Of a DNA stretch of 64,000 nucleotides, positions 14,426 through 26,632 are shown piece by piece. Within the stretch, counting starts at the first letter, position 1, and each line of letters opens with the position of its first letter. The position numbers were made by a program, and so were the translations under genes. This DNA is from Mesodorylaimus sp. YZB2_4 (Eukaryota > Nematoda > Enoplea > Dorylaimida > Dorylaimidae): the NCBI GenBank assembly GCA_030248295.1, contig JASANH010001723.1:930001-994000 (forward strand). The letters are read 5' to 3'. Under the pieces are notes generated by a model. The model saw only the letters and a program-made list of their open reading frames with translations. It had not been told where the DNA came from and ran no database searches.

Positions 14426-17070
14426 TCATATATCCATAACAATAGCGGCCCCGGGTTGTTTATCCTTTATCCGCTTGGCCAAAGTGAATTTGGCTTCCTT
14501 GGGCGCCGTGAACAACTTTGTGCACAAGTAATCGATTGATTCGATCAAAGTTCGTCGATCCTTCGCCGTCACCTCGAATAATTTGACTGAAATTGACATT
14601 AAATGCGTCATTTCTGTCGGAAAGGGACCAATTTCTGAGAGCGTAGTTTTTCCAAGTGTTCTGACATTGGTAACAGAGTTTCACCAGCGATCAACGATTT
14701 CATTTTAAAGTGTGTGGATCCCCCGGATGCGCTGAAGCGTTTGGCTGCCAGTAAAAGTGAATTAATGACTGAGAAACAGGACAATCTCCGATATTAGCAT
14801 CGAAGCACAAATCAGTTTCATAATGGCCACAGGCTCAACCCAAAGAGTCGTCCAACAGAGAAAAGCAAGGGCAAATAGCCTGCTGCTGAAATTTCTTCTG
14901 TTGCCCACTACAGCAAGTGAACCCGGGCCACAGCAGTACATAGTCACTGCGTCTCATGGCGAGTTGGAGAGAGTAATCTCCCCTGGCTGAGAAAGATCGA
15001 CCCCTTGGGTTGATGTTTCAGCCTCACGATCAGGTATACATAGTCGCACGACTTTCCCTGCTCCAGTCGGAGTTCTTGTTTCACCGACTTTGGCGGGCCA
15101 CATTTCCTCCTGCGCCTGCCAGACTAGGTTACACAACTGTTTTCTCTCTCCTCTTCGCCCAAGTTCAGTGGTGCTCTGAAGACTCACAATCAGACCCCCC
15201 CCCTGATCTCTTCTGACCAAGCACCTCACCTTTCTCTCGCTGAGCCCAATTCAAAGCGAAGTCCTTCTCCACCATTCTACTTGGTAGGTCAATCTTATTG
15301 GCCAATACGACGATAGGAATGGATGAATCTTTACGTTCTTTCATGGCCTTCTCCAAAAACGATTTCGTCAAATCCATGCGATTGAACGCATCAGCATTGT
15401 CCACGGAATAAACCAGCAGAAATGCCTGAAATCGAGCGAAAGCAAACTAGCAGAGCAATGTTCGGAGTGGGACAGTATACTTACATCAGCAGCAGAAACA
15501 TAGCACCTTCTCAAATCGGGATTGGCACTGTCTAAACCAGCTGTGTCGTGAAATACTAGCGTCTCTTTCCCACCTTTCTCCAGATCTGCTTGCACTGTAT
15601 AGGTGTCGTCAATGGTTGGCACGTAAGGCTGGAACGAGAGGAACAGGAAGTATTATGATCATATTCACTGTCCAGGACGATCTTCTGCTCACACGCAAGC
15701 ATGCTGTACACTCCCCCCCCCCTCATGCACCTTTCAAATCCACGATCTATAATCGATCCTGTCCAAATTAGTCCAGCATGGACTGATAGCCTATCCGGCT
15801 GCTACATCAGCGATTCAAAGTTCTTGCGCTCATCCTCCAGGAAATCATTTTATTAGGGACATCATGTGGGCATCCTATTGCTGCTAGGTGCTAGTCCGTT
15901 CTCCTGTACCCCATTGGGGAGGTCTGATGGACATCAGCTAGTAGTCAGACCAGTTTGGGGAGGGTGAGGCGCCAGTTACGGCATCAATACTGAAATTAAC
16001 TTTTGGTCAGGTTGGCTAGATCGGAGGATTTACAGAAAATTCATCGCCTATCTAAAGCATGTATCTATCAGTACATGTGATAGGGAAGAGTATAAAAGGG
16101 TGGCACACTACCATAGAAATTATGCGCTAATCCTCGCAAGTACTTGACCAAAGTGGCGGGGATGGTCTTCAAAGTCGATACAGCGTTGGCTGTTTCCATC
16201 AAATCATGCGGGTCGCTCTCTCAAACAGCTGTTAGACAAGATTCAATACTCTCCTGCAGTGCAGCAAGTACTCGACTATTTTGAGGATAGGACACTCCCA
16301 ACTTCTGAATCATCCACACCCACCACTCTGCATATTCGATGTGGAGCTGCTGAGACGCCGCTATTAACGAATAAATCGAACTGATCCGGCCGATTATTTG
16401 CGAGGGTTAGTGCATAAGTACAATTTCTAGGGTAATGGGTCTAATCTTCTCTTTCTACCTTATACAAGTTTTAGGCAGGCGATCAGATCGGGATCCAGGC
16501 CAGCATCTATCGATCGGCCGATCTGATCCAGCTGCCGGATCCGCTAAATCAGCAACTAAAACTTCCCGCGCTTATCCGCTAGAAAATAGTTGGCGAAGAC
16601 GTCATCCCATTCATGCGTCGATCAGATGGGAATCTAGGCCTGGGTCGGATCGGTCTGCTGGGATCCAGACTCGAGGCCAATACTCTCCGTCCAACACATC
16701 AAACCTACAGTATTCAATAGTTTTCCTATCGCTGTTGCTGTTTGATGTTTACTGGAGGGAGCAACCAGCGTTTTTACAAAACCGAGGGCAGCCAACCAAG
16801 TTTTCCGACTTGCTCCATGCCTGAAACATCATCCTGGCGGGTGACGTTCCCAGCTGCGGGCTCCGTGCAATGGATCGATTGTCAGTCGAGCCTCTACAGC
16901 TAAAGACTGTATTTCAAATTCAGCCATTTTCTGCGAGACATCAGCCGGTCTCTAAAGACGACAAATTTTACCTCATTCGTCGTATCGATTGCGAATGCCA
17001 ATTGTTGAAGAATAGCTGTTTTGCCCACGCCCTTGGATCCGCACACAATCACTCTCGCGATCTTGCCCAT
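14426..17070 (-). CDS. NKIRAS: NKIRAS-like small GTPase (kappaB-Ras)
   Basis: Ras-superfamily GTPase of the kappaB-Ras group, which in vertebrates restrains NF-kappaB by binding IkappaB and also affects Ral signalling. Exons on the minus strand: 16972-17070, 15485-15628, 15230-15425, 14426-14586; they join in frame to 199 residues, close to human NKIRAS1 (192). The P-loop is GSKGVGKT at residues 11-18, the switch II region DTAGL, the base-binding motif NKID, and a region VTAKDRRTLIES matches the family's C-terminal part. No CaaX prenylation box is present, as in other family members. The family lacks the usual Gln at the catalytic switch II position; here too the residue after DTAG is Leu. 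Intron 1 is about 1.3 kb and holds repeats. Confidence 0.92.
14940..15135 (+). repeat. Dispersed repeat family, copy in NKIRAS intron 3
   Basis: Shares blocks such as GGCGAGT(T/G)GGAGAG, ATAGTCGCA(C/A)GACTT, TCGGAGTT(C/T)TTGT and CCTGCCAG with a copy at 38935-39068 and with split, inverted pieces in the MTARC intron near 55785-55863 and 56226-56260. No coding content. Confidence 0.6.
16480..16700 (+). repeat. GATC-rich repeat, copy in NKIRAS intron 1
   Basis: Dense in GATC(C/G)G words, with blocks GCATC(T/G)A(T/C)CGA, GCAACTA-AA-TT-CGCGCT and CTGCTGGGATC resembling 56230-56420 in the MTARC intron. Confidence 0.5.
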
Positions 17071-17450
17071 TTCCTAAACTCATCGCTCAAATCTACACCA
17101 AATCATCAACTAAAAAAACCCAAAATAATGCAAGGTCGTCGACCCAAGCCGATATTGATCAATCCTCTTTTCCAAATGAACCTATTTGTATTTTCAAACA
17201 AAAAATATCAAAAGAACACTGGCGGACGAGAAAAGCTGAATATAACCAATATACAATGATGTCATCAAACACATAAACACCCCGGTATAGGTACATAAAA
17301 CAGAGAAGGAACATACACACACAAATTTCACTAAACGGCCGACAGGGACATTGTCGCGAGGACAGGTACAAAAACTAAGCTATTCATTTACAATATGAAT
17401 CTAATCGTAAACACAACTTTGCACAATTCTCAAACACATAAACCAAAGGG

Positions 17451-19501
17451 CTAAAAGTTACGACGAACACCCGAGCGTGAAAGGTTAGAATCGCGGCCTC
17501 GTGCATACTGGCCCGAATGGCCTCCGCGTTGAGATCCATAAGTTCGTGAAGCTGTAAAACGATCCGGACGTCCGCTGCTTCCACATACCATTCCGTTTCT
17601 GCCGTCCCTGTTCGACCGTTGGTCTCGATCACGATCATGCATGGCTGGCGTCTGTTGATGACTGTGACCTTGCTGAGCGTGGCGAGGTGCACCACGGCCA
17701 CGCATACTCGTACCAGATGTCCTTGGCCATGCACTGGTCCCGCCTCCCCCTCCGCCATCAGGCCTGGCACCCATGTTCCCGCCGCCGCCACCATGGCCCC
17801 CACCTCGTTTGTCCATTGGTACCGGGCTTTTAGGACGCAATTGTTCAATACGATCGGTGCAGCCAGTCGTATAACCAGCGCCTCCAGCACCAACAGGGCG
17901 ATCGAAGAAGTGCCGGTAACGAGATGCGTCGAAATTGGAACTGGTCAATTCGGGACCAACTGTTACCCAGCCTGGCCGCAGCGTATCGTCACGACCGAAC
18001 AGATGTAAACGACGACGACCGAGGCAAAAGTGCTCCGCAATTAAAATTATTTCCAACGGCTTTTCAGTACTGCCCGCTGGTGGCTCTTCGGTTATGATTA
18101 AATCGATATCGACGTTGGCATGAATAAAATCGCCGTCAGTCGACCTAAACGATCCGCTAGCACTGCCAATGTTTCGAAATCCCCTCAAAAACTTACCGTC
18201 TAACCGTCCCTTTAATCCCCATCAAACAGTGTTCTTTAGTCCGTTGCAGCAACGAATTACCAGCAGCCAGTTGTCCGGCGCCGAATCGGACGGGTCCAGT
18301 TTGAATCTGTTCCGGATTTTCTGTTCGAACTGATGACTTGTTCGTTTTCACCCAGCAAATATCTTCGCAACGTCGAAAACCCCATCGTTTCAAACAATCA
18401 CGTCCTCGTTGCAACGCTTCCGGTGTACTTCCACACCAAAGCCAAAGGAAAGCTCGCGTGTCAGCCACGGCGCCTATGTCCAACCGTTCAATTTCGTCCC
18501 ACGACCAACAGTCCCGCCCGCCGATATGGTACTCCTCCAACGGCGGCTCGATCAGAATAACGTCGAAACGAGAACCAACATCACGTAATTCGTAAGATCG
18601 TAAGTCGCATTTCAAATACATGGGCGGCGTAGCAGTTTCGGCCACGAGCTATAAAAACCATTAAAGAGCAATCTGTGTACCATCAGTGGGAAGGGGGGAC
18701 GGGACACGTAGTGGCCCTACAGTACATACGTCATCTTTCAGCTTGATTAATTCCTTCAACTTGGGATATTCGTCAAATCGTTCAGCCAGTCCACTGTCAC
18801 GAATAAAATTCTGCGGTCTTTGGCCAGTGTCGATATAGTGCTGGCAATAGTCATTATGCGGGTTGGCGCTTTGGGTGCCTTTCAAAAACGTCGCCGAGCC
18901 GCGATAAATCTTTTCTTCTTCTTGCAGAACCTAAATTTCATAAGGTATTTCTTCCGAAGAACATACACTCTACTTCCACACCACTCTGTCAAAACTTTGT
19001 TATTTCTCAAAGCAGTACTTGAAAATAGTCGTCAAATGGTTCCATAATGGTCTCGTCCCCGTCACTGTCAACACCCGATTGGTCTCCCATCCTACGACGT
19101 TTCGTCTTCGGTTCGCTACTGCCCGAATCGGTCAGCCGTTTAGCAACAATGAAAGCCTCGCCACTGCTTAAATGACCGTTGCCGACTATGACATCGGGAG
19201 GAAATACACCAATTCCTGCCGGGCTGGCCTCCGAATCTCGACGTCGCGAACAAGGAAATGATGAGGTTTCGATATCGAGTAAATCACCACGCTCAGAAAC
19301 AGGTTGCTCGTGATCATGTTTCAACTGAAATCGTTCGGACGAAGTGCCAAGTAAATTTGACAAATCATTCGGAGAATGAACGCCCAATGTTTGAGCCAAT
19401 AGTTTGCGGCGAATGGCAGAACGATCTTTTAGAGCTCGTAAAGCAGAATTCGAAGCAGATGAGGCCGACGGAGCTAAAGATATCGCATTCGATTCGTTCA
19501 T
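17451..19501 (-). CDS. METTL14: METTL14, N6-adenosine methyltransferase non-catalytic subunit
   Basis: METTL14 pairs with METTL3 in the nucleus to place m6A on mRNA; it binds RNA and supports METTL3 rather than catalysing. Exons on the minus strand: 19019-19501, 18730-18930, 18197-18648, 17451-18144, joined in frame to 609 residues. The key EPPL motif (in place of the catalytic DPPW of METTL3) is in exon 3 in the context [12 protein letters not shown]. Further family blocks are [49 protein letters not shown] and [15 protein letters not shown]. The C-terminus is a Gly/Arg-rich tail, as in vertebrate METTL14, where it binds RNA. The N-terminal exon is long and includes a basic KTKRRR stretch that may be a nuclear signal. 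The protein is longer than human METTL14 (456) mostly through this N-terminus and the tail. Confidence 0.95.
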
Positions 19502-21391
19502 CGCGGATAAAATCGACTTGCTGAATCAAGAATAAATAATCTCATTAGTACTGTCAGTAGCTTACAGTACAAATCCAATCCGATCCGACTAGGCGACCGA
19601 AATGTGGTTATTTGCACCGTCCTCCACATACCGGATTTGGTAAAATTCAGTTTAGGATTAAGTATAGGCTGATAATTCCTAACTTCAAAACAGTCATGTT
19701 ATTTAGCTGACTTTACGATCTGAATTCTAGCAAGTAAAACAATTAGCCCGTAAGAAGTCATCTAAATGAGTTAGCTCTGATCGCATCTTTTCTGATCGCA
19801 ACATAATTTATAGTTTACCTGGCTAGCTTTGTTGTCTGCTATCAGGCGGTAATTTCCCACAGTATGAATTTAGCCGATACCCCACCAATTTTAATAGGCC
19901 GATATGTGATCACATCTTGTTGGGTCAAATTATTGGTTGGAAAAATGTCTATTCGAGACGGCCCATCACGGTTTTCGATGGTGGTCAATGGCACGATATT
20001 TGAGTCATTCAAAGGACTTGAAAGCGATCCGATCGATACTTATCGAGGTTCGTATCGTGGACCCTGTCATCTTCCGTTGCCATAGGCTATTCTATTTAAG
20101 AATGCATCGTAGGCTGGGGCAGCAGAAATCTATAAATTCCACTTCCTGATTCTAGTGGTGTCGCACATCGCACTTATGTGTGTACTGTAAAAGGGGGAAG
20201 TGGGGCATTGCTTGAAACGCTAAGGTCTTTTCTGCCATACTCAAATGAACCTTCTTATTTAGTGGCAGCGACAGTACATACTCCCGCTGTATTAATCTGC
20301 AGCTACAATAAATGCCTCCGCATGCCCACTCGTGGACGCCTAGCCCGCCCAGGTCTTTTTTATTGCATCTTGTATGCACAATTGAAACTGATAGCTCTAA
20401 AATTTTGGTTCTGTTTTATTTGCTTTCTTTGATTTACAAGTTTACTGTAGTCCACAGATCACCTTTATATTATCAAACTTATTATGCCTACTTTATTTGT
20501 GCAGGCGTGGGAATTGTACAGGCGTGGGGGTTGGGGGTCAGTCCCCATCCCCCCTCCGGGTTCGGTCGGCTAAACATTTGTCAAAGGGTTGCGTGCTTGT
20601 TTTCCCCTTCCCTGTACCCAATGCCCCTACCTCTGTGGTCTCGTGGGAAACACTCCTGAAGTCAACATGTGTACTCCTTCACCAAAGGTGACGAGTAACT
20701 AGGAAGGCTCGCGCAAATTACTGAGAAACAATGCGTACACGGAGGGGCAGCAGGACGTTTTTGCTGGTGACCAGCCTGTAAGCGAAGAAGCTGATGATGA
20801 TGTTGTGACAGAAGAGGAGCGACTGGATAGCCTGCAATACTTGTCGCCAAGCCTTCTTATCGGCTTTATTTCGTATGATCAATAAATTTGTGAGTTCTAG
20901 TCAAATTTTCTGGAGGGGTTGGTTCCATAACATGGGAGTCTAGAACACCAAAGGTACCTTGACACACCTGCCAGGCAAAACAAAACAAAACAAAATAGCA
21001 AGGGTCCCTCCTTGACAAAATCTTTCACAAAATTTTTTGGGGCGGGCGGTGTGCGCTACCTTGTATAGAAGCTCTGACACCAAGAGGATAGAATTATTCC
21101 GTGTCCTGTAGGCTAACAGTCTGCCATGCATTTTAAGCTCATGGCTCATGGTACATGGCAGCTAGCCACTGTTGTAGTAACCAAGTCAACTAGAGCCTTG
21201 GTTGATGTTCGTTATACTTGGATCTCTGCGGCACAACTGTCCCTTTGCTCGTTTCCTCGCCAGTGATAGAACAGTGACAGCAGCACGAGCAGGAACAAAT
21301 ACACAATACCTGGTCCTAATTTTATACTTTGATCAAGATTGGGCAGTCTTTTCGGTCCGAAACGACTATATTCCTAGTTTGTGCATTTTAG
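19502..21391. other. Intergenic, no gene recognised
   Basis: Contains a GATCCGA-bearing stretch near 19580 and AT-rich sequence, but no frame with family resemblance. The first exon of the TMEM170 gene is expected in its right part; an ATG near 21210 with a weak donor is possible but not convincing. Confidence 0.4.
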
Positions 21392-21693
21392 AAATGTTCT
21401 ATCACATCTTCCTTTGGGCGTTATTCTCGTCAGTCTTCGTGCATGGTTTGGCCGCATCGATTGCATTTTGCTGTCTTCGAAGGCACGTATTCGGGCGATG
21501 GTACGCACTGGGCTTGGCTTTGATGGGACTTGTTGGGCCACTAACTTGGGGGTCGATATCCAGCGCGGTTATTGCGTGGACGTATTATAATTCTAGTAAG
21601 ACTATGCCCTCATTTTACGCGTTAGTGGCTGGTGTGTCGCAAACGATTGTGTGTTTGATTGTGTCATTTTCACGCATTTATGCCACTCTATGA
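21392..21693 (+). CDS. TMEM170: TMEM170 family membrane protein, last exon
   Basis: Four-helix protein family; human TMEM170A acts in endoplasmic reticulum shaping. After the acceptor TGCATTTTAG the frame reads EMFYHIFLWALFSSVF, then a GRWYALGLALMGLVGP block, and finishes with VSFSRIYATL and a stop, each matching the family closely (human ends VSFLRILATL). Three to four hydrophobic segments are visible in about 100 residues. The short N-terminal part encoded by the first exon could not be located with confidence, so the gene model is partial at its 5' end. Confidence 0.85.
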
Positions 21694-22346
21694 ATTATGA
21701 CTGATCACACGATGTTGATGTGTACGAGGGAACTGACCCGTGGGTCTCTGATACCAAAGCGTAGCTTACTGAGTGTGCAAGTGTGAAAAGGAATGTAGTT
21801 ATTTGTTTCGAAGACTGCCTGTTTTGTGCGTGGATTTGAGTAATGAGGGCGTTAGGTATTTTGATTTCTCGTTACGAATGGTTTTGCATGGAGTGTGAGC
21901 GTGGGCAGGAGTAATAAAAACACGAGTAACAGCGCCCACTCTCTTTTTCAGTGGGCATCTAAATGGGGCAAAAACACGTGGTTTAGCGTTTATTGGGAGT
22001 GGATGTTGTCGTTGATAACAAGCATCCTTTGTGGCCTTGACGGAGCGTGTACATTTGTGACCATGGTCGCTAATGATGCCCGTGCCTGTCGCACGCCTAG
22101 TCAAGTAAGAAATTGCTCAAATAACACCGCCTATCAATTATCCCCGGCTTAATCAGTGGACAGGGGCGTAAAAAGGTCACAAGCATAGGACATACGCTTG
22201 TTAATGAAAACCTTCTTAGCGAATTGCAGATAGGGGGTGAGAAAGGGCAGGCCTCGTCATATTCTTCCCGTCTCTATTCAAAGGACGTCCGTATTCACAG
22301 TCGTGTGGAGCTTGGAAAAAAGAGCCAACGTTTCTGCTCTTACTTG
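21694..22346. other. Intergenic
   Basis: No exon recognised. The 3' untranslated part of the TMEM170 gene and the promoter of the secreted protein gene are expected here. Confidence 0.4.
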
Positions 22347-22925
22347 ATGAATGTCATAAAGATGAGCGCCTGCACTGGTCTACTACCGATCGTTTTGGTC
22401 GCCTGTATCTGCTTGCCTGTAGCGCACGCACTATGGATTCCTATTCCACGTAGTAAGTGTCCCCGACTGGCCGGGTGTGAGTCGAGTGACCAGCCTTCCA
22501 TTGCAGATACCAACAGGATTCCACAGCTGGTCCGGACCGTAAACCCGCAAAGGCAACCCCAAAAGACGGCCCAGTTTGAAGTGGGGGTAAAGCGAGACGC
22601 TGGTTCAGTCGTACCCGACACGAATGGAGAAGCCGCAATTGCTTACGCAGTCGAGTCGAGGGCTTCGCCCGATGACCGGCAGCCGGAGGAGGAGAGTGAT
22701 CAAAGCTTCGATGACATCGAGACACACTGGCCGATCACGCCCCGGGCGTGTCTAGTACTCATGAAAATCCTGCACGCCCAGACGGCCCAGGTGGTCGAGC
22801 GAGGCGACTCGGAGGCTGACTTCTACGAAGCGGCCTCCTATTACCAACCGGCCGTACGTACCCTATCCAAGTGCATGGACATGGCCGATCGGGGATACGC
22901 CAGCATCGTCTTGGACTCGCAGTGA
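22347..22925 (+). CDS. Secreted protein of unknown function A
   Basis: A single uninterrupted exon of 192 residues. The start is chosen because a signal peptide follows at once (a short polar part, then LLPIVLVACICLPVAHA with likely cleavage near residue 30). A second ATG five codons downstream would do as well. The middle is polar and low in structure; the C-terminal 70 residues look helical (RACLVLMKILHAQTAQVV, later a Cys-Met-Asp segment). No known domain. The next gene downstream on the same strand encodes another secreted protein with a loosely similar C-terminal region, so the two may be distant paralogues. Confidence 0.6.
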   Translation: MNVIKMSACTGLLPIVLVACICLPVAHALWIPIPRSKCPRLAGCESSDQPSIADTNRIPQLVRTVNPQRQPQKTAQFEVGVKRDAGSVVPDTNGEAAIAYAVESRASPDDRQPEEESDQSFDDIETHWPITPRACLVLMKILHAQTAQVVERGDSEADFYEAASYYQPAVRTLSKCMDMADRGYASIVLDSQ

Positions 22926-23931
22926 TCACATCGGCATCCAGTTAGGCCCATCATTCGACCAGAGTCCGTATTTCGGGTTTACGTATGACGACACAGGGTG
23001 CGCACAGACCCGAAAACCTTGTTTAGGTGCACCGGAATGCTTTGTACTGAGTTACGTGTGTGTTCCCTCGCACCATCACCTATTCTACTTGAAATAAAAT
23101 GGAAGACTGTGAATGGCCCACCCCATTACACTCGAGCTGCCGGAGTGGGCGTCAGTTCGCACACGCTTTTTGTCCTGAGGATGCTTCTCCCCATACAAAT
23201 CGAAATCCCGCCTGGGAATTCACCATGCTTAGACAGCAACTATTGAATGTAAAAGTAGCACAATAAACCACGAGTGCTCACAAGCACGACGAAGCTCACA
23301 TGCCGAAGTGGATACTCACGGGACTGGATTACTGTAGCTAGTGTCGCATGATCTTGTTGATTTGTTTCATTAGTGCTCACCTTCCCCGCCTCATTTACGC
23401 GCTTGGCTAGGTATTTGCTAAATGACACCTTATTTGGCCGATTGACGTCAGGAATGCGAGAGTCTGACAAACACGGAGCATTCGTTTTTCAGTCCGATCT
23501 GGTGGGCCGGGCTCGAGTGCGTACCTTGTCTACGTCAGCTCTCCTAATCAGGTCACATTCACCGATGTGTAATCCGACCATTGTCCAAGCCGAGTAGCAG
23601 ATAAATGAGCTAACGCATTGTATGATCAGTTTCGTCGCTCCAAACTAGACTAGGCTCAAATTGAGTATTCTTACGCCTCACGTAATTTGAGCATATTGTC
23701 CAGGCTTCAGCTAAATTCTTGAAATGTGACTCGGTAAAGTCCTCTGAGGCACAAATTGGAAAAGCGACACTGCTCTAGCTTTGAGACAAGTTGGTCGGAC
23801 CACTGGCCCTCGACTTCGTAAACAGGCCTGCAGCTTCTAGATATAGCGGTGATCTTGCATAGTGGTGTAGAGTAGGCTCTGAGTACTGGCTGCGGGTACC
23901 TTCCTCCTCGATATCGAAATATTGGACAAGA
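22926..23931. other. Intergenic between the two secreted protein genes
   Basis: A polyadenylation-like AATAAA occurs near 23092. No exon recognised on either strand. Confidence 0.4.
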
Positions 23932-24608
23932 ATGGTAGTATCAGCTCTGATTTTGGGTGCGTGCTTCTTGGCCGTAACTTCGGCACAGTTTTATTTGCCA
24001 AGTGAGTTCTTCCTTCATCGAGTGCCTTTGTTCCAATGAAAGAGCTCTAGGAAAGTTTGCACATGCCACTTACAGAAGTCTATTTCCATCAGACACGTTT
24101 TTATGAGTTGGCCCCAGCTGACAGCCCGCATGTTTTGCTCACAGCAGGTCCCACCAAAATCGATTCTTTTTTAGCCAACAAAGCGCAAAAGTATGTTCGT
24201 CCGCGTATCGATCAAGCAAAAGCGGAGCAGAAACGCGATCCCGCTGCTAAGACAGGCCACTCCTCGTTCGAACCATCGTCGAGGCAAATCGAGGAGACCA
24301 CCAATCCGGACCGAAGTCGAGGGGATGAACAAGAGACCCCCATTATCACCGACCCCAACTTGCTCGATGACCTGTCGGGCGAGCAACCGAGCTTGGGATA
24401 CCTTGACAAGAAGCGCCATCGGATGTGCTACTTGCTTTTGAAAATCTTTGACGAGAAAGTGGAACATATCTTTGCCGAAGGCGAAGGCAAAACGGCCACA
24501 GAAGAGGAACGGCAAGTGTCGAAAAAACGAGCCGAAGAAGCCATAGCATTCATCAATCAGCACATGGCCACACTCGATTATTGTTCCCAGTACTACGGAC
24601 ACGAGTAA
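23932..24608 (+). CDS. Secreted protein of unknown function B
   Basis: Two exons, 23932-24001 and 24076-24608, join in frame to 200 residues. The first exon is almost exactly a signal peptide (MVVSALILGACFLAVTSAQF, cleavage expected after TSA). The mature chain is charged and probably disordered in the middle, then helical: HRMCYLLLKIFDEKVEHIF and a Lys/Glu-rich helix before DYCSQYYGHE. No known domain. It shares with secreted protein A the general plan of signal peptide, polar middle and a C-terminal helical region starting with Arg-x-Cys-x2-Leu-x-Lys-Ile, which hints at common origin. Confidence 0.65.
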
Positions 24609-24816
24609 TCCTAGGCCGGTCCAAGATCTCATACACATTCTCAGTTTCTAATTAGATGAGGACACGCGAGTTGGCTGCCCACACTGCGTACCATTGTCGC
24701 GGGAGTAGAGTTCTGTGGACTGAATTCACTGTCAGAAGGAATAAAAGTTTCTTACAGTGACGCACATTCATAGTACAGCAGACACGTCATATACGTACAC
24801 ACGCTCTCATCTTTAG

Positions 24817-25932
24817 TCAGTCTATAGAGAATCTGACACTTTTTTCTAGTGCCTGTTGATTGACCAGTTTATTCGACTCTCCTTCCTCGAACTCCACCAG
24901 AAAGAGATCGTCATCGATTTCAGTGCTTTGGTCTTTCGTACAGATATGTCCGTTGCACCCGTACCTTCGATCACTCGTCCCGGGGCCTGTCATGGAAGTC
25001 CGTCTCCCCATAGATACCAAGGACTGTGTGAATTGGCCCATTTTGATCAGGTGCATGCACAGCTGTTTCTTCATTGTCGCTCTCATTGCACGCTCGCGTT
25101 GATGCCTTTCGAATTCTCGACCCATCACGTAATTGTACAGAATCCTTTTGTGCTCTTTTTCCTGCCCGTGTGAAAAAGTACAGACTATTGTATATTAGTA
25201 GGAGAACAGGGCAGCTTGTAGTAGACCCGAATGCTCTTTGTGAGCTGTCCTTCCTTATCAGTCAGATTAGGGCGTGGAGCACAGCTGTTGGAAAACAGGT
25301 GTCTATACACAAATTTGGCAGGTGAGATTTGAACATTGAACCTTGAGATACTGGGCAGGGCAATTTCAGAATGTCTATATTGCCTTGTGTCCCATCTGGC
25401 ATGGACCAATGTTGTCATTTGTCCAACACATCGCAAAATGAGACAGTAAGATAAGGGCCACTCCCATATTGCGAACTGGGACTTACAGGAGAGCAGAGTG
25501 TGGTCGCTTGGACTAATTCTGTGGGCTGTAGAAGGTTTTAAAGAAAACTTGAATTGGGAAAACGTAAGACTCACTCACCTGCCGGCAAATTTGTTTTAGC
25601 ATAAAGTAGAGAATAGTCAGTGCATAGAACATAATGATGACCACAGTAAAGAAAAATGCCTGCACTTGTTCCTCGTGTGTCCGAGTGCTGTTATGGAAGC
25701 CTTGGTGAGAAAACTTCCTGGGATTGTACACTTGTCTCATAGTCGCCTGAGCCAACACATTTCTAGCGGCATCAGTTGAGGAATAATTCCACACGTCGTC
25801 ATGCCCAGTCTGATCTTGTTGTGGGAGAATGGGTGGAATCAGCTCATCGGAACCAGCATCACTTTCATTGACTATATCCGTTTGAAGTGTATAAATCGAT
25901 GCACGCATGGCCACTGGAGCCATTCTAGACAC
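24817..25932 (-). CDS. Single-pass membrane protein, KCNE-like in layout
   Basis: Exons 25579-25932 and 24817-25161 on the minus strand join in frame to 232 residues. A polar N-terminal domain of about 85 residues contains N-glycosylation sequons (NYSS, NSTR). One hydrophobic helix (FFFTVVIIMFYALTILYFML) is followed by KQICRQ and a basic cytoplasmic tail with HRILYNYVMG. That layout (extracellular N-terminus, one helix, basic juxtamembrane tail) resembles KCNE/MPS potassium channel accessory subunits, which nematodes have, but sequence similarity is too weak to name it. Confidence 0.6.
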
Positions 25933-26632
25933 TGCGAGCGTCCTGTAGTTGTGCGAACCAGACTCAGCGGACGCGATAAGATAGTGGTAGCTCTCCGCCT
26001 AGTACGACTAAAAAAAGCAACCGGAGAACGGGGTTTGGCTTGGTTTCTTTCGATAAGGGGACCTCGTGCATGAACATGATATATAGGCCGTCGGCACTGA
26101 TAATTCCTCATTTCGTTGTTAGCACAGACGTAATCTGAGTCCCGTTTCTGGATCTCGTTTACCAAAGCTTTCTCGCCTAAGTGCCCTCCGCGCGACGACT
26201 GAAGATTGGGAGAGAAGAAAAATGGTCTCCGGTACGTTTATAGCCCACCATCGATATTCTGGCCATTAATCAAGACCGAACGAAAAGGGACTGGACAGCA
26301 CGCGCCAGACGACAAGGATGTGGTGATAGAATGACTGGAAAGTGAGTCATGAGTTTAACTCGCCTTAGCCACTTGCGAAACAAGCTAATCAATGAACCGC
26401 ACAGCAGGGGCACAGATCCTAGAATTTTGCCAAAATATCACATCCGAATTTTGAATCCTCTTCAGTTCGAGTAGCCATTTCATATCGCATTATCGATCTT
26501 GCTCGCACTGGTATTCACACTGCGTATTGAAGTACACTGAGCCAAGCAGACCGTTTACCTCAAAGTCCCAACCAGCATTCAGCACATCATACAAAGAATC
26601 GGTGCGTATATCATGCGCGCACGATATTCAAA
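25933..26632. other. Intergenic
   Basis: Nothing supported on either strand. Confidence 0.4.
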
